A DNA stretch of 64,000 nucleotides from VBOC01 sp964512655. Lineage in GTDB: Bacteria > Bacteroidota > Ignavibacteria > UBA10030 > SZUA-254. The stretch lies in contig CAZEJT010000001.1 in assembly GCA_964512655.1 (NCBI GenBank), positions 186,001-250,000 on the forward strand. The letters run 5' to 3'. This document shows, piece by piece, positions 15,839 through 25,152 of this stretch; positions within the stretch are counted from its first letter, which is position 1; every line of letters begins with the position of its first letter. A program made the translations under genes and the position numbers. Below the pieces are notes generated by a model, which was not told where the DNA came from, ran no database searches, and saw only the letters and a program-made list of their open reading frames with translations.

Positions 15839-18130
15839 TTATCGAACCGTGAAGGTCCGGGAGAGTGACGACTCGTTGTGCATCCGGTCCCTCATCGTGA
15901 CTCGTACAGAGTGCTTTCCCCGGTCGATGCGGCTGTCGGCCTGGTACAAGGCTTCGTGACGCTCTGCGTCGATCTCGGGGATGACGAGCACGCCGTCGAT
16001 GGTCACCTGGATCTCATCGGTGTCCACCCCGGAGAGGTTGTCGTGATAGCGGAAGCGAATGAACGGCTTGCCGCGCGGAGCCGAGACCCGGAGGCGGCCG
16101 AAGCTGGGAGGCTCGTCGTCCGCCAGAACGGCAAGCTCGCCGAGCGTCCTGGTCAGCGTGGTGCTGAACGACTTCCCGCCGCTGTCGGGTTTATCGGTCC
16201 TGTAGATCCAACCGCCGTTCGAGCGGAAAAAGAGGGCCCGGTGTGCCGTCCCGCCTCCTGCGGGATCGAGGGGGACCGTCACACGGATTCCCCGATTCAG
16301 GAGGCGATCCTGGGGATCGAGCACGTAGACGGTCGAATGGTCGTAGCTCTCGCTTGTGACCTGCAGGAGAAGCGGCTTGTAGACCGCGGCCGAATCGAAC
16401 GAGAACCTGAGCCCTGAGGGGTCCGCCGTGAACGAGCCGGCCCGCGACGGGGTCACGGGGTAGACGGAAAACTCCGCCGTGGCCGTGGCGTCTCGTCCGT
16501 TGACCTCGGTGTGAGCAGTCACGGTCCTGCGCCCTTCGAAACTCTGCGAGGGCGCATACGCGCCCGAGTATCTGTCGGGTTCGGCAGCCTGCATGCCGAC
16601 GGCGGCGCCAAAAGATCCCTCAAGCACCTTCACATCGGGGGGGGAGGTGAAGATTCCCGAAGTGGTCACCGTAAAGCGCACGTAGTCGTCGAGGATCTCC
16701 GTTTTCAGCGACGGGGCCCGGGCGGCGTCGCGGGGTTTGTGCAGTGCATAATAGATCGGAGGAGTCAGAGACCCCAGCGCGGTCTCCGCCGAGATCCTGA
16801 GGAGATCGTAGGGCTTCGTGTTCACGGGGAGCTCGATTCCGGTCGAGTCGGATTCGAATCTTCCCCGCCTGAGCGTGTGCTCGGCCCAGGAGGTCTCCGA
16901 AAATCTCTTCCCGGCGACGCGGCAGGTCTGAATCAGATTCAGGTTCTGGCCTGCGAGCACGACTCCGTCCTCGTCGACGCTGCTGACGGTGATGGAGGGA
17001 CGGTGGTTGACGATAAGCGTCCCGCCGAGCGTCGTCTTGTTCCCGTGAGAGTCGCCGCACACAATCCTGTAGCCGTGCTGCCCCTCGTTCAGCCGGTCCG
17101 TGTGGATCACGCCCGCCCCTTCCGGCCTGCCGCCGTAGAAGGGGAGCGAGTTTCCCGCGTCGATGTAGAGTTTCTGGAATTTTCCCCATCCCTGGAGTAT
17201 CATCGGAAGATCGTAGTCGAGATCGATCTCCTTCGAGTCGTCGGCGGGGACGCGGTCGAGAATCTTCTGGAAGAGGAGAGTATCGTCGAGAAAGAATGCC
17301 AGGGAATGGATGCCGGACCTGCTCCAGGTCCCTTCGGTCCTGTCGACCGCGTCGACACCCAATCCGATTGTTCCGTGGACGATCAGCCGCTGAGGCACAC
17401 TAAGATCGCGCCCCCTGCGGCTGAAACGCCGTATGATTTTCGATGTCGGGTTGTTGTCGATGGTCGAAGTGAAATCGAGCGGCGACACCAGAAGCCGGCG
17501 GATGACAGGGGGGAGTCTGTCCTTCGTCGCGAACGCTTCGCAGAGCATCGGATTGACGGGGTCGAGCTGTTCGTCCCGGATTTCAAAGTGGAGATGGGGC
17601 GGGCCGACCCCCGAGTCTCCCGTGTACGCCACCACGTCTCCCTTCTTCACCGGGATCTTCGCGGAATCGAGCGTCATGTCGACGGAGTAGGTCCCTCTGC
17701 GGTACTGTTCTGCGCGTACGATGCGGGTAATCTCCTCATTGAACCCCTTGAGATGAGCATATGTTGTTACGTATCCCCCGGGGTGCCTGAGGTAGAGCAT
17801 TTTGCCGTACCCGTCGGGCGTGATTCGCACCCGGAAGAGATACCCGTCGCGCGAGGCAAACACTTTGTAGCCGGTGTGGCCGTGAGTGCTGATGTCGATT
17901 CCTCCGTGGAAATGGCTGGTGCGGTATTCCGCGAACGTCGACGTGACGTTTCTGCTTGCATCGGTCGGCCAGATGTAATCGCCGAAAGCGCCCTTCACGC
18001 TGTCGGGGCGCCCGTCTCCGCTCCAGGCGTCGGCGCGCCGCGCGGCAGTGGGATTCAGAGGCACCGCCCCCAGAACGGCCACAAGGCAGAGGATTCGAAG
18101 CCGGCGGTGAAGGGATCGGTGGATGCTCAA
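15839..18130 (-). CDS. secreted M23 (LytM-type) peptidase with large C-terminal beta region
   Basis: The 763-residue protein probably starts at TTG 18130, 4 bases after the FAH-gene stop. A signal peptide (RLRILCLVAVLGAVPLNPTA) precedes the M23 zinc domain, residues about 45-210, with SHFHGGIDIS (His and Asp ligands), TTYAHL, and GPPHLHFEI (HxH). About 550 residues of beta-rich sequence follow and may be Ig-like domains. M23 enzymes cut peptide cross-links of peptidoglycan, but the tail may instead serve in envelope assembly. All four zinc and catalytic residues are present, so the enzyme is probably active. Confidence 0.88.
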   Translation of the reverse strand: MSIHRSLHRRLRILCLVAVLGAVPLNPTAARRADAWSGDGRPDSVKGAFGDYIWPTDASRNVTSTFAEYRTSHFHGGIDISTHGHTGYKVFASRDGYLFRVRITPDGYGKMLYLRHPGGYVTTYAHLKGFNEEITRIVRAEQYRRGTYSVDMTLDSAKIPVKKGDVVAYTGDSGVGPPHLHFEIRDEQLDPVNPMLCEAFATKDRLPPVIRRLLVSPLDFTSTIDNNPTSKIIRRFSRRGRDLSVPQRLIVHGTIGLGVDAVDRTEGTWSRSGIHSLAFFLDDTLLFQKILDRVPADDSKEIDLDYDLPMILQGWGKFQKLYIDAGNSLPFYGGRPEGAGVIHTDRLNEGQHGYRIVCGDSHGNKTTLGGTLIVNHRPSITVSSVDEDGVVLAGQNLNLIQTCRVAGKRFSETSWAEHTLRRGRFESDSTGIELPVNTKPYDLLRISAETALGSLTPPIYYALHKPRDAARAPSLKTEILDDYVRFTVTTSGIFTSPPDVKVLEGSFGAAVGMQAAEPDRYSGAYAPSQSFEGRRTVTAHTEVNGRDATATAEFSVYPVTPSRAGSFTADPSGLRFSFDSAAVYKPLLLQVTSESYDHSTVYVLDPQDRLLNRGIRVTVPLDPAGGGTAHRALFFRSNGGWIYRTDKPDSGGKSFSTTLTRTLGELAVLADDEPPSFGRLRVSAPRGKPFIRFRYHDNLSGVDTDEIQVTIDGVLVIPEIDAERHEALYQADSRIDRGKHSVRVTMRDRMHNESSLSRTFTVR

Positions 18131-18134
18131 GGGG

Positions 18135-18797
18135 TTATTCGTTCTCGACCGTATGCGAGATTTTGGCGAAGCCGAGAAGTTCTGCCTCTACGAGGTCTCC
18201 GGCTTGTACCGGCCCGACTCCCTCGGGAGTGCCGGTGAAAATCAGATCGCCGGCTTCGAGCGTGAAAATGGAAGAGATGTATTCGATGATCCGGTCGATG
18301 CGCGAAATCATCAGCCCTGTCGAGCTCCGCTGGCGCTCGCGGCCGTTGACGGAGCAGCGAATCGTCTGCGCATGAGGATCGCCGATGCGTTCAGCGGGGA
18401 CGATGTCGGAGACGGGGGCGGATGTATCGAACCCCTTGGCCACGCTCCAGGGAAGCCCCTCTTTCTTGGCCCTGCTCTGGAGATCTCTGAGCGTCATGTC
18501 GAGGCCCACGCCATACCCTGACACGTGCTCATACGCCGAGCTGCGCGGGATATGCTTTCCCTCCCTGCCGATGGCGACGACAAGCTCGACTTCGTGATGC
18601 ATCTCGCGGGAGATTGCCGGAATGACGATCGCAGAGCCGCTCCGGATGACGGCAGTTGAGGGCTTCAGGAATACGATGGGAGTGTCAGGGGCCTCTGCCT
18701 GCATTTCACGGGCATGCTCCGCATAGTTTCTTCCCAGGCAAAAGATGTTCCCCACAGGCACGGCGCCGGGCCGCCCCTGATACTGAATTGTCCGCAT
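18135..18797 (-). CDS. fumarylacetoacetate-hydrolase-family protein (FAHD1-like)
   Basis: The 220-residue protein is a single FAH fold. IFCLGRNYAEHA near residue 18, FLKPSTAV, the metal ligands in HHEVELVVAIG (E-x-E), GYGVGLDMTLRDLQ, KGFDTSAP, and ISRIDRIIEYIS plus FTGTPEGVGP are all family landmarks. Members include acylpyruvase, oxaloacetate decarboxylase and fumarylpyruvate hydrolase, and sequence alone does not separate them. It is the first gene of the operon leading to valS. Its promoter ends 9 bases before the ATG, so translation is probably nearly leaderless. Confidence 0.9.
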   Translation of the reverse strand: MRTIQYQGRPGAVPVGNIFCLGRNYAEHAREMQAEAPDTPIVFLKPSTAVIRSGSAIVIPAISREMHHEVELVVAIGREGKHIPRSSAYEHVSGYGVGLDMTLRDLQSRAKKEGLPWSVAKGFDTSAPVSDIVPAERIGDPHAQTIRCSVNGRERQRSSTGLMISRIDRIIEYISSIFTLEAGDLIFTGTPEGVGPVQAGDLVEAELLGFAKISHTVENE

Positions 18798-18806
18798 ATT
18801 TCAGGA

Positions 18807-18837
18807 AAAATATATCGAAAAGTCGGCATTTCCGCAA
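18807..18837 (-). promoter_or_regulatory. promoter of the FAH-M23-valS-esterase-M49 operon
   Basis: TTG (18837-18835), a 20 bp spacer and TATATTTT (18814-18807) lie on the minus strand, back to back with the purM promoter. Confidence 0.7.
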
Positions 18838-18848
18838 GGATCACGCAC

Positions 18849-18868
18849 ATCGTGCCCCGTGTCACGAT
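18849..18868. promoter_or_regulatory. inverted repeat between divergent promoters, possible operator
   Basis: ATCGTG (18849-18854) and CACGAT (18863-18868) are separated by 8 bases. The pair lies exactly between the -35 elements of the valS-operon and purM promoters. A dimeric repressor or activator could act here; no regulator is identified. Confidence 0.3.
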
Positions 18869-18871
18869 CCG

Positions 18872-18903
18872 TTGATTTTTACGCGCAATTATAAGTATAT
18901 TGA
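18872..18903 (+). promoter_or_regulatory. promoter of purM
   Basis: TTG (18872-18874), a 21 bp spacer and TATATTGA (18896-18903). It rules out the TTG at 18900 as a start codon, since that lies inside the -7 box. Confidence 0.6.
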
Positions 18904-18932
18904 CCGCCCAGCATATAATCTCGGGGCCGAGG

Positions 18933-19934
18933 GTGTCGAAATCGTACAGTGAAGCGGGCGTAAGCATCAAGACAGGAGAAGAGTTTGTCCACTCGATACG
19001 CGAAAAAGTGCGATCCACATTCACCGATCGGGTGCTTGCCGATATCGGCGGATTCGGGGGGCTCTATTCCGCGAACTTTCCGCAAATGCAGGAACCGGTG
19101 CTTGTCTCGAGCGTCGACGGGGTCGGTACGAAGCTTAAAGTCGCCTTCCTGATGGACAAGCATGACACGATCGGCCAGGACCTCGTTAATCACTGTGTGA
19201 ATGATATCGCCGTTTGCGGGGCCGTCCCGCTTTTTTTTCTCGACTACTTCGCCACCGGCAACCTGAAACCCTCCGTGGCCGGGCACGTGATCGACGGCAT
19301 GGTGAGCGCGTGCCGGGAAAACGGGTGCGCGCTCATCGGTGGGGAGACCGCCGAGATGCCGGGGTTCTACAGGGAAAACGAGTATGACCTCGCCGGAATG
19401 ATCGTGGGCGTCGCCGAGAAGAAGTCGGTGCCGGACCCCAGACGAGTCCGTTCCGGTGACCTCCTGATCGGCCTCCCATCCACGGGCCTCCACACAAACG
19501 GCTACTCTCTGGCCCGGGCGGCGCTCTTCGAAAAGTTCGACGTCGAGGATTTCATCGACGAGCTTGGGGTGAGCCTGGGAGAGGCCCTTCTTTCGGTGCA
19601 CCGGTCCTATCTGAAGGCGATCAGGGCCGTCTGGGGGCGCCCGGAGGTTCACGCGCTCGTTCATGTGACGGGCGGCGGAATCGCCGGCAACGCAGCGAGG
19701 GTGATCCCCCGCGGGTTTTCGCTCAAGATCGACTGGAAGCGGTGGGAGAGGCCGGCGATCTTCAGGCTCATTGAGCAGTGCGGCCGCGTTTCCGAAAAGG
19801 AAATGCGCGCCACGTTCAATCTGGGGGCGGGATTGATCATCCTTGCGGCAAGAGCGGGGGTGGACAAAATCATGAAGATTCTCCGTGCCGGAGGCGAGAT
19901 GCCGTTTCTGGTGGGAGAGGTGAGCAGCGCATGA
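18933..19934 (+). CDS. purM: phosphoribosylformylglycinamidine cyclo-ligase (AIR synthetase)
   Basis: The GTG at 18933 gives the usual PurM N-terminus (MSKSYSEAGVSIKTGEEFV) and lies 29 bases after the -7 box. The 333-residue protein has DIGGFGGLY, the ATP-binding loop SSVDGVGTKLKVA, NHCVNDIAVCGA, GGETAEMPG, GLPSTGLHTNGYS and HVTGGGIAGN, all PurM landmarks. It converts FGAM to AIR with ATP in purine synthesis. The lysine- and Asp-rich catalytic motifs are intact. The histidine kinase gene follows 30 bp later. Confidence 0.95.
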   Translation: MSKSYSEAGVSIKTGEEFVHSIREKVRSTFTDRVLADIGGFGGLYSANFPQMQEPVLVSSVDGVGTKLKVAFLMDKHDTIGQDLVNHCVNDIAVCGAVPLFFLDYFATGNLKPSVAGHVIDGMVSACRENGCALIGGETAEMPGFYRENEYDLAGMIVGVAEKKSVPDPRRVRSGDLLIGLPSTGLHTNGYSLARAALFEKFDVEDFIDELGVSLGEALLSVHRSYLKAIRAVWGRPEVHALVHVTGGGIAGNAARVIPRGFSLKIDWKRWERPAIFRLIEQCGRVSEKEMRATFNLGAGLIILAARAGVDKIMKILRAGGEMPFLVGEVSSA

Positions 19935-19964
19935 AGGCGAACCGGCATAATCGCTGAAGAACCG

Positions 19965-21773
19965 ATGGAGAGAAACCTGTCACTGAAGAACACGCGCGCT
20001 CGCGGCGCCACGCTCCCGGCCGGCGGAACGGAACAGTTCGCCGAGGGGGCGCCGCTGCGGGAACGGCTCTCGACCCTGAACGACATCATGCTTCTGATCG
20101 ACGACGCGGAAGGGAAGGAAGAGATCCTCGCGATCGTGCGCTCCGAGGCCCCCTGGGTGATGAAATTCCAGGCCGGCTTTGTCGCTCTGCTCAACCGGGC
20201 CCGGACGCATTACGAGATCAGGTCTCTCTCGCCCGTTGCCGATTCCGCGGACCTCGATCACCAGCATTTCAGCATCGAGGAGGGGATCCCCGGTGTGGTG
20301 ATGAAGAGCCGGATCCCCGCCGTCACATCCTTGACCTCGGGTCCGGAGTATGCCCCGGCGCTTGAAGGTCGGCTTCAGGACCTGGGAATCAGATCGATCC
20401 TTGCGGTGCCGATGCTGACCGGAAGCGATACAATCGGCTGCCTGGTCTTCGGCAGCGCCGATTCAGCGGCCCGCTCAGAGGAAGACCTGGCCGTGGCGCG
20501 CATCTTCGCCCACCATTGCGCGGTGGCGCTCAAGAACTCGACGATCTTCGAAGACGCGGGAAAGCGCATCACCCAGATCGAGCTCATCAACGATGTGTCG
20601 CACCAGCTGAGCTCGATGCTGAACCTCGGCGAGCTTCTCCGGGTGGCGGCCGAGGCGATTCAGAAGGCCTTCGAGTATTTCGACGTGACCGTCTTCCTCA
20701 TGGATGAGCAACGCACAGCCCTTGCGCTCGAAGCGCACTCCGGCAGCTACGGAGACTTTCTTCCCCACGGGTACACGCAGAAGGTGGGGGAGGGAATCGT
20801 AGGCTGGGTCGCCGCCAACGGCGAGAAAATCCTCTGCAACGACGTGTCGCGCGATCCGCGCTATATCACCTACTCCTATCACGACACCCGGTCCGAACTG
20901 GCGCTCCCGATCAGAGTCGACGGCCAGGTCGCGGCAGTCCTGAACGTGGAGGACAGGAAGCTGTACGCATTCGACGATACGGACGCGGTGGTGCTCGAAA
21001 CGCTCTGCGAACAGCTCGGAAGCGCGATGAAAAACGCCCTGCTGTACGAAGAGGTCCAGCATGCCAACATCAAGCTGGTCGAGCTCGACAGGCTCAAATC
21101 GGAATTCCTCGGGATCGTCTCGCACGATTTCCGGTCGCCCCTCTCAAGCATCATCCTCGCAGGGAAGGCGCTCCTGAAGCACGAAGACGTGCAGCGCGTG
21201 AAGCGCTTCAAGGAGTATCTGCAGATTATCGTGGATCAGGCGAACAGGCTCAACCAGCTTGCGGAGGACACGCTCTCCATCACCAAGATCGAGTCGGGCA
21301 AGCTGAGCTATTATTTCAAGATCGTCAATGTTGAGCGCATGGTGCACGACGCGATCTCCATGGTCCGGATCTCGAGCCGGCATAACGTGTCGCAGTCCGT
21401 CGACCAGAACGTGCGATTCATCAAGGCGGACCAGGCGAAACTGCGCCAGGTGGTCCAGAACCTCATCAGCAACGCGGTCAAGTACTCGCCGAGAGGCGGA
21501 GCCGTCTCGGTGACGGCGTGCGAGCACGGGCCGTCGGAAGTGCTAATTTCGGTCACGGACGAAGGGATCGGGATCGCCGCCGAGAAGATGGATACGCTCT
21601 TCGGGAAATTCACCCGGGTTGAAACCGGCGAAGGGAGTGCGATCAAGGGGGCGGGGCTGGGCCTGTGGATCTGCAAGGCCGTGGTGGAGGCGCACGGGGG
21701 CTCGATCTGGATCGAGAGCGAGCCGGGGAAGGGAACGAGCGTCAAGTTTACGGTGAAGAAGGAGCAGGAGTAG
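19965..21773 (+). CDS. sensor histidine kinase with two GAF domains
   Basis: The 602-residue protein lacks membrane segments. GAF domain 1 spans about residues 40-195 and GAF domain 2 about 215-360 (GEGIVGWVAANGE, ALPIRVDGQVAAVLNVED). Then come the HisKA dimerisation helix with IVSHDFRSPLSS (phospho-acceptor His near 388) and the HATPase domain with N box NLISNAVKYS, G1 DEGIGI and G2 GAGLGLWICKAV. It should autophosphorylate in response to an intracellular small ligand or redox signal. No response regulator is adjacent; the orphan receiver at 50771-51226 is a possible but unproven partner. Confidence 0.92.
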   Translation: MERNLSLKNTRARGATLPAGGTEQFAEGAPLRERLSTLNDIMLLIDDAEGKEEILAIVRSEAPWVMKFQAGFVALLNRARTHYEIRSLSPVADSADLDHQHFSIEEGIPGVVMKSRIPAVTSLTSGPEYAPALEGRLQDLGIRSILAVPMLTGSDTIGCLVFGSADSAARSEEDLAVARIFAHHCAVALKNSTIFEDAGKRITQIELINDVSHQLSSMLNLGELLRVAAEAIQKAFEYFDVTVFLMDEQRTALALEAHSGSYGDFLPHGYTQKVGEGIVGWVAANGEKILCNDVSRDPRYITYSYHDTRSELALPIRVDGQVAAVLNVEDRKLYAFDDTDAVVLETLCEQLGSAMKNALLYEEVQHANIKLVELDRLKSEFLGIVSHDFRSPLSSIILAGKALLKHEDVQRVKRFKEYLQIIVDQANRLNQLAEDTLSITKIESGKLSYYFKIVNVERMVHDAISMVRISSRHNVSQSVDQNVRFIKADQAKLRQVVQNLISNAVKYSPRGGAVSVTACEHGPSEVLISVTDEGIGIAAEKMDTLFGKFTRVETGEGSAIKGAGLGLWICKAVVEAHGGSIWIESEPGKGTSVKFTVKKEQE

Positions 21774-22131
21774 GGAGGCCGGCACCGGACGGCCTCTTCT
21801 CGTGCTCCATCACCTGCAGCCGGGCGATGATCTTGTCGAGGATGCCCTTCCACCGCGCCGGCTCCTCTCTGTAATACCTCAGCTCTCCATCAATCTGCTC
21901 CCTGGTGAGGCCGAATGAGCCGCAAAGGCTGTCTGACTGAGCCTTCATCTTCAGGGAGTCCGCCCCGGTAATAACCCCCTCCTCGCGTGTGACCAGCAGA
22001 TGAGCGTAGCAGTCGACGAAGGCGTCCTCCGGAATTGCGGGTCCGCCCGCTCCGGGACCGGAACACGAGAAGGATTCCAGTGCGGCGATGAGAAAGAGCA
22101 TCGGGATGAGTGCGCTCGTGGTCTGGTGCAT
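21748..22131 (-). CDS. DUF4296-like secreted/lipoprotein
   Basis: The ATG at 22131 was chosen because the promoter's -7 box overlaps the more distal starts. It gives 127 residues. A hydrophobic signal (TTSALIPMLFLIAALESF) ends at SC, which could be a weak lipobox (SFSC instead of L-A-G-C). The rest (IPEDAFVDCYAHLL..., REQIDGELRYYREEPARWKGI) resembles DUF4296, a Bacteroidota lipoprotein family of unknown role. Its 3' end overlaps the histidine-kinase 3' end tail to tail by 26 bp. Confidence 0.6.
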   Translation of the reverse strand: MHQTTSALIPMLFLIAALESFSCSGPGAGGPAIPEDAFVDCYAHLLVTREEGVITGADSLKMKAQSDSLCGSFGLTREQIDGELRYYREEPARWKGILDKIIARLQVMEHEKRPSGAGLPTPAPSSP

Positions 22132-22138
22132 GCGCATG

Positions 22139-22167
22139 AGTGTACGGAGAACCGCGCGGATTTGCAA
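22139..22167 (-). promoter_or_regulatory. promoter of the DUF4296-like gene
   Basis: TTG (22167-22165), a 20 bp spacer and TACACT (22144-22139). The -7 box is less canonical than the others, and the start codon is only 7 bases further on. Confidence 0.5.
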
Positions 22168-22179
22168 CGGTTGGAGCCG

Positions 22180-22191
22180 CCGGCGCGCCGG
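22180..22191. promoter_or_regulatory. 12-bp perfect palindrome between divergent -35 elements
   Basis: CCGGCGCGCCGG is self-complementary and lies in the 29 bases between the -35 boxes of the DUF4296 and efp promoters. It may be an operator, or chance in a GC-rich sequence. Confidence 0.2.
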
Positions 22192-22196
22192 ATACC

Positions 22197-22227
22197 TTGA
22201 CTTTGGGCCTTGTGTTTCGTATCTTTT
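22197..22227 (+). promoter_or_regulatory. promoter of efp (and probably accBC-gcvHP)
   Basis: TTG (22197-22199), a 20 bp spacer and TATCTTTT (22220-22227). The leader to the efp ATG is about 55 bases. Confidence 0.65.
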
Positions 22228-22286
22228 CCCCGTTCTATCCTACTTTTGGCCCGTAATTCAGGCAGGTTTCTTCCACTTGGAGCAGT

Positions 22287-22853
22287 ATGGCAACGACGTC
22301 GGACTTTCGGCCGGGCATGGCGATTCGTATGGATGGTGAGTTGTGGACTGTGGTTGAGTTTCAGCACGTCAATCCCGGCAACTGGCGTGCATTCGTGCGC
22401 GCAAAGCTGAAAAGCCTGAGATCGGGGAAGGTCATCGAGACGCGCTTCCGCGCAGGCGAGGCTGTCGACGCGGTGAGACTCGAGACGAAGGAGTTCCAGT
22501 ACCTCTATCACGACGGCTCCGGTTACGTCTTCATGGATAAAGAGACCTACGATCAGATCAGCGTCGAAGAAAAGGTCGTGGGGACGGGAGCCGAGTTCCT
22601 GAAGGACGGCGAGAGCGTCGAAATCCTGTTCAACGGAAGCGACATCGTCCAGCTTGAGATCCCGATCACCGTGGAGCTGAAAGTCGTTGAAACTCCTCCC
22701 GGCGTCCGCGGAGACACCGCGACGGGCGCTCAAAAGCCCGCGAAGGTTGAGACCGGAGCGATGGTGAATGTTCCTCTCTTCATCAATGAGGGGGACAGGA
22801 TCAAAGTCGATACCCGCACGGGCGACTACATCGAGCGCGTAAAGGCGGCCTGA
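22287..22853 (+). CDS. efp: translation elongation factor P
   Basis: The 188-residue protein has the three beta-barrel domains of EF-P. The tip loop of domain I reads NPGNWRAFVRAKL, so the residue that follows Pro-Gly, normally the modified Lys34 or Arg32-type site, is Asn (residue 32). The C-terminal signature INEGDRIKVDTRTGDYIERV is intact. EF-P relieves ribosome stalling at polyproline. Many proteins of this window carry Pro-rich tails that may need it. The accB gene follows after 51 bp with no separate promoter recognised. Confidence 0.95.
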   Translation: MATTSDFRPGMAIRMDGELWTVVEFQHVNPGNWRAFVRAKLKSLRSGKVIETRFRAGEAVDAVRLETKEFQYLYHDGSGYVFMDKETYDQISVEEKVVGTGAEFLKDGESVEILFNGSDIVQLEIPITVELKVVETPPGVRGDTATGAQKPAKVETGAMVNVPLFINEGDRIKVDTRTGDYIERVKAA

Positions 22854-22904
22854 CGGCCCGCCGGCGAGCGATTCGCTTGTCCATCATTTTCCACCGGTAG
22901 TGTA

Positions 22905-23381
<477 letters not shown>

Positions 23382-23416
23382 GAGGCACTCCTTCGCTTCG
23401 TTAATCCCGGTGCACC

Positions 23417-24757
<1,341 letters not shown>

Positions 24758-24762
24758 ATCCA

Positions 24763-25143
24763 ATGATTTTTCCGGACAATCTTCGATACACGAAAGAGCA
24801 CGAGTGGGTCGCAGTCGAAGGCGATATCGGGACCGTCGGGATCACCGACTACGCCCAGTCGGAGCTCGGCGACATCGTCTTCGTCGAGCTTCCTCCCCTG
24901 GGGAAAAAGGTGAAGCAGGGCGAGAGCTTCGGCACGATCGAGGCGGTGAAGGCCGTGTCGGATCTCTTCGCGCCGGTTTCGGGGGAAGTCGTCGGGGTCA
25001 ATTCCGACCTGGACAAGTCGTCCGAGCTCATCAACAAGGAGCCCTATCAATCGGGCTGGATCATCAAAATCAGGCTCGAGAGGAAAGAAGAAGCCGGAAA
25101 GCTCCTCGGCCCGAAAGAATACAGGCAGCTGATCGGAAAGTAG
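24763..25143 (+). CDS. gcvH: glycine cleavage system H protein
   Basis: The 126-residue protein is a lipoyl-domain carrier. EHEWVAVEGDIGTVGITDYAQ and ELGDIVFVELP precede the lipoylation motif IEAVKAVSDL (Lys near 63), and VNSDLDKSSELINKEPY follows. It shuttles the aminomethyl group from GcvP. The lipoate machinery (lipB, lipA) is encoded 20 kb away in the same window. It lies 9 bp before gcvP; gcvT is not present here. Confidence 0.96.
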   Translation: MIFPDNLRYTKEHEWVAVEGDIGTVGITDYAQSELGDIVFVELPPLGKKVKQGESFGTIEAVKAVSDLFAPVSGEVVGVNSDLDKSSELINKEPYQSGWIIKIRLERKEEAGKLLGPKEYRQLIGK

Positions 25144-25152
25144 GCAAGAGAC

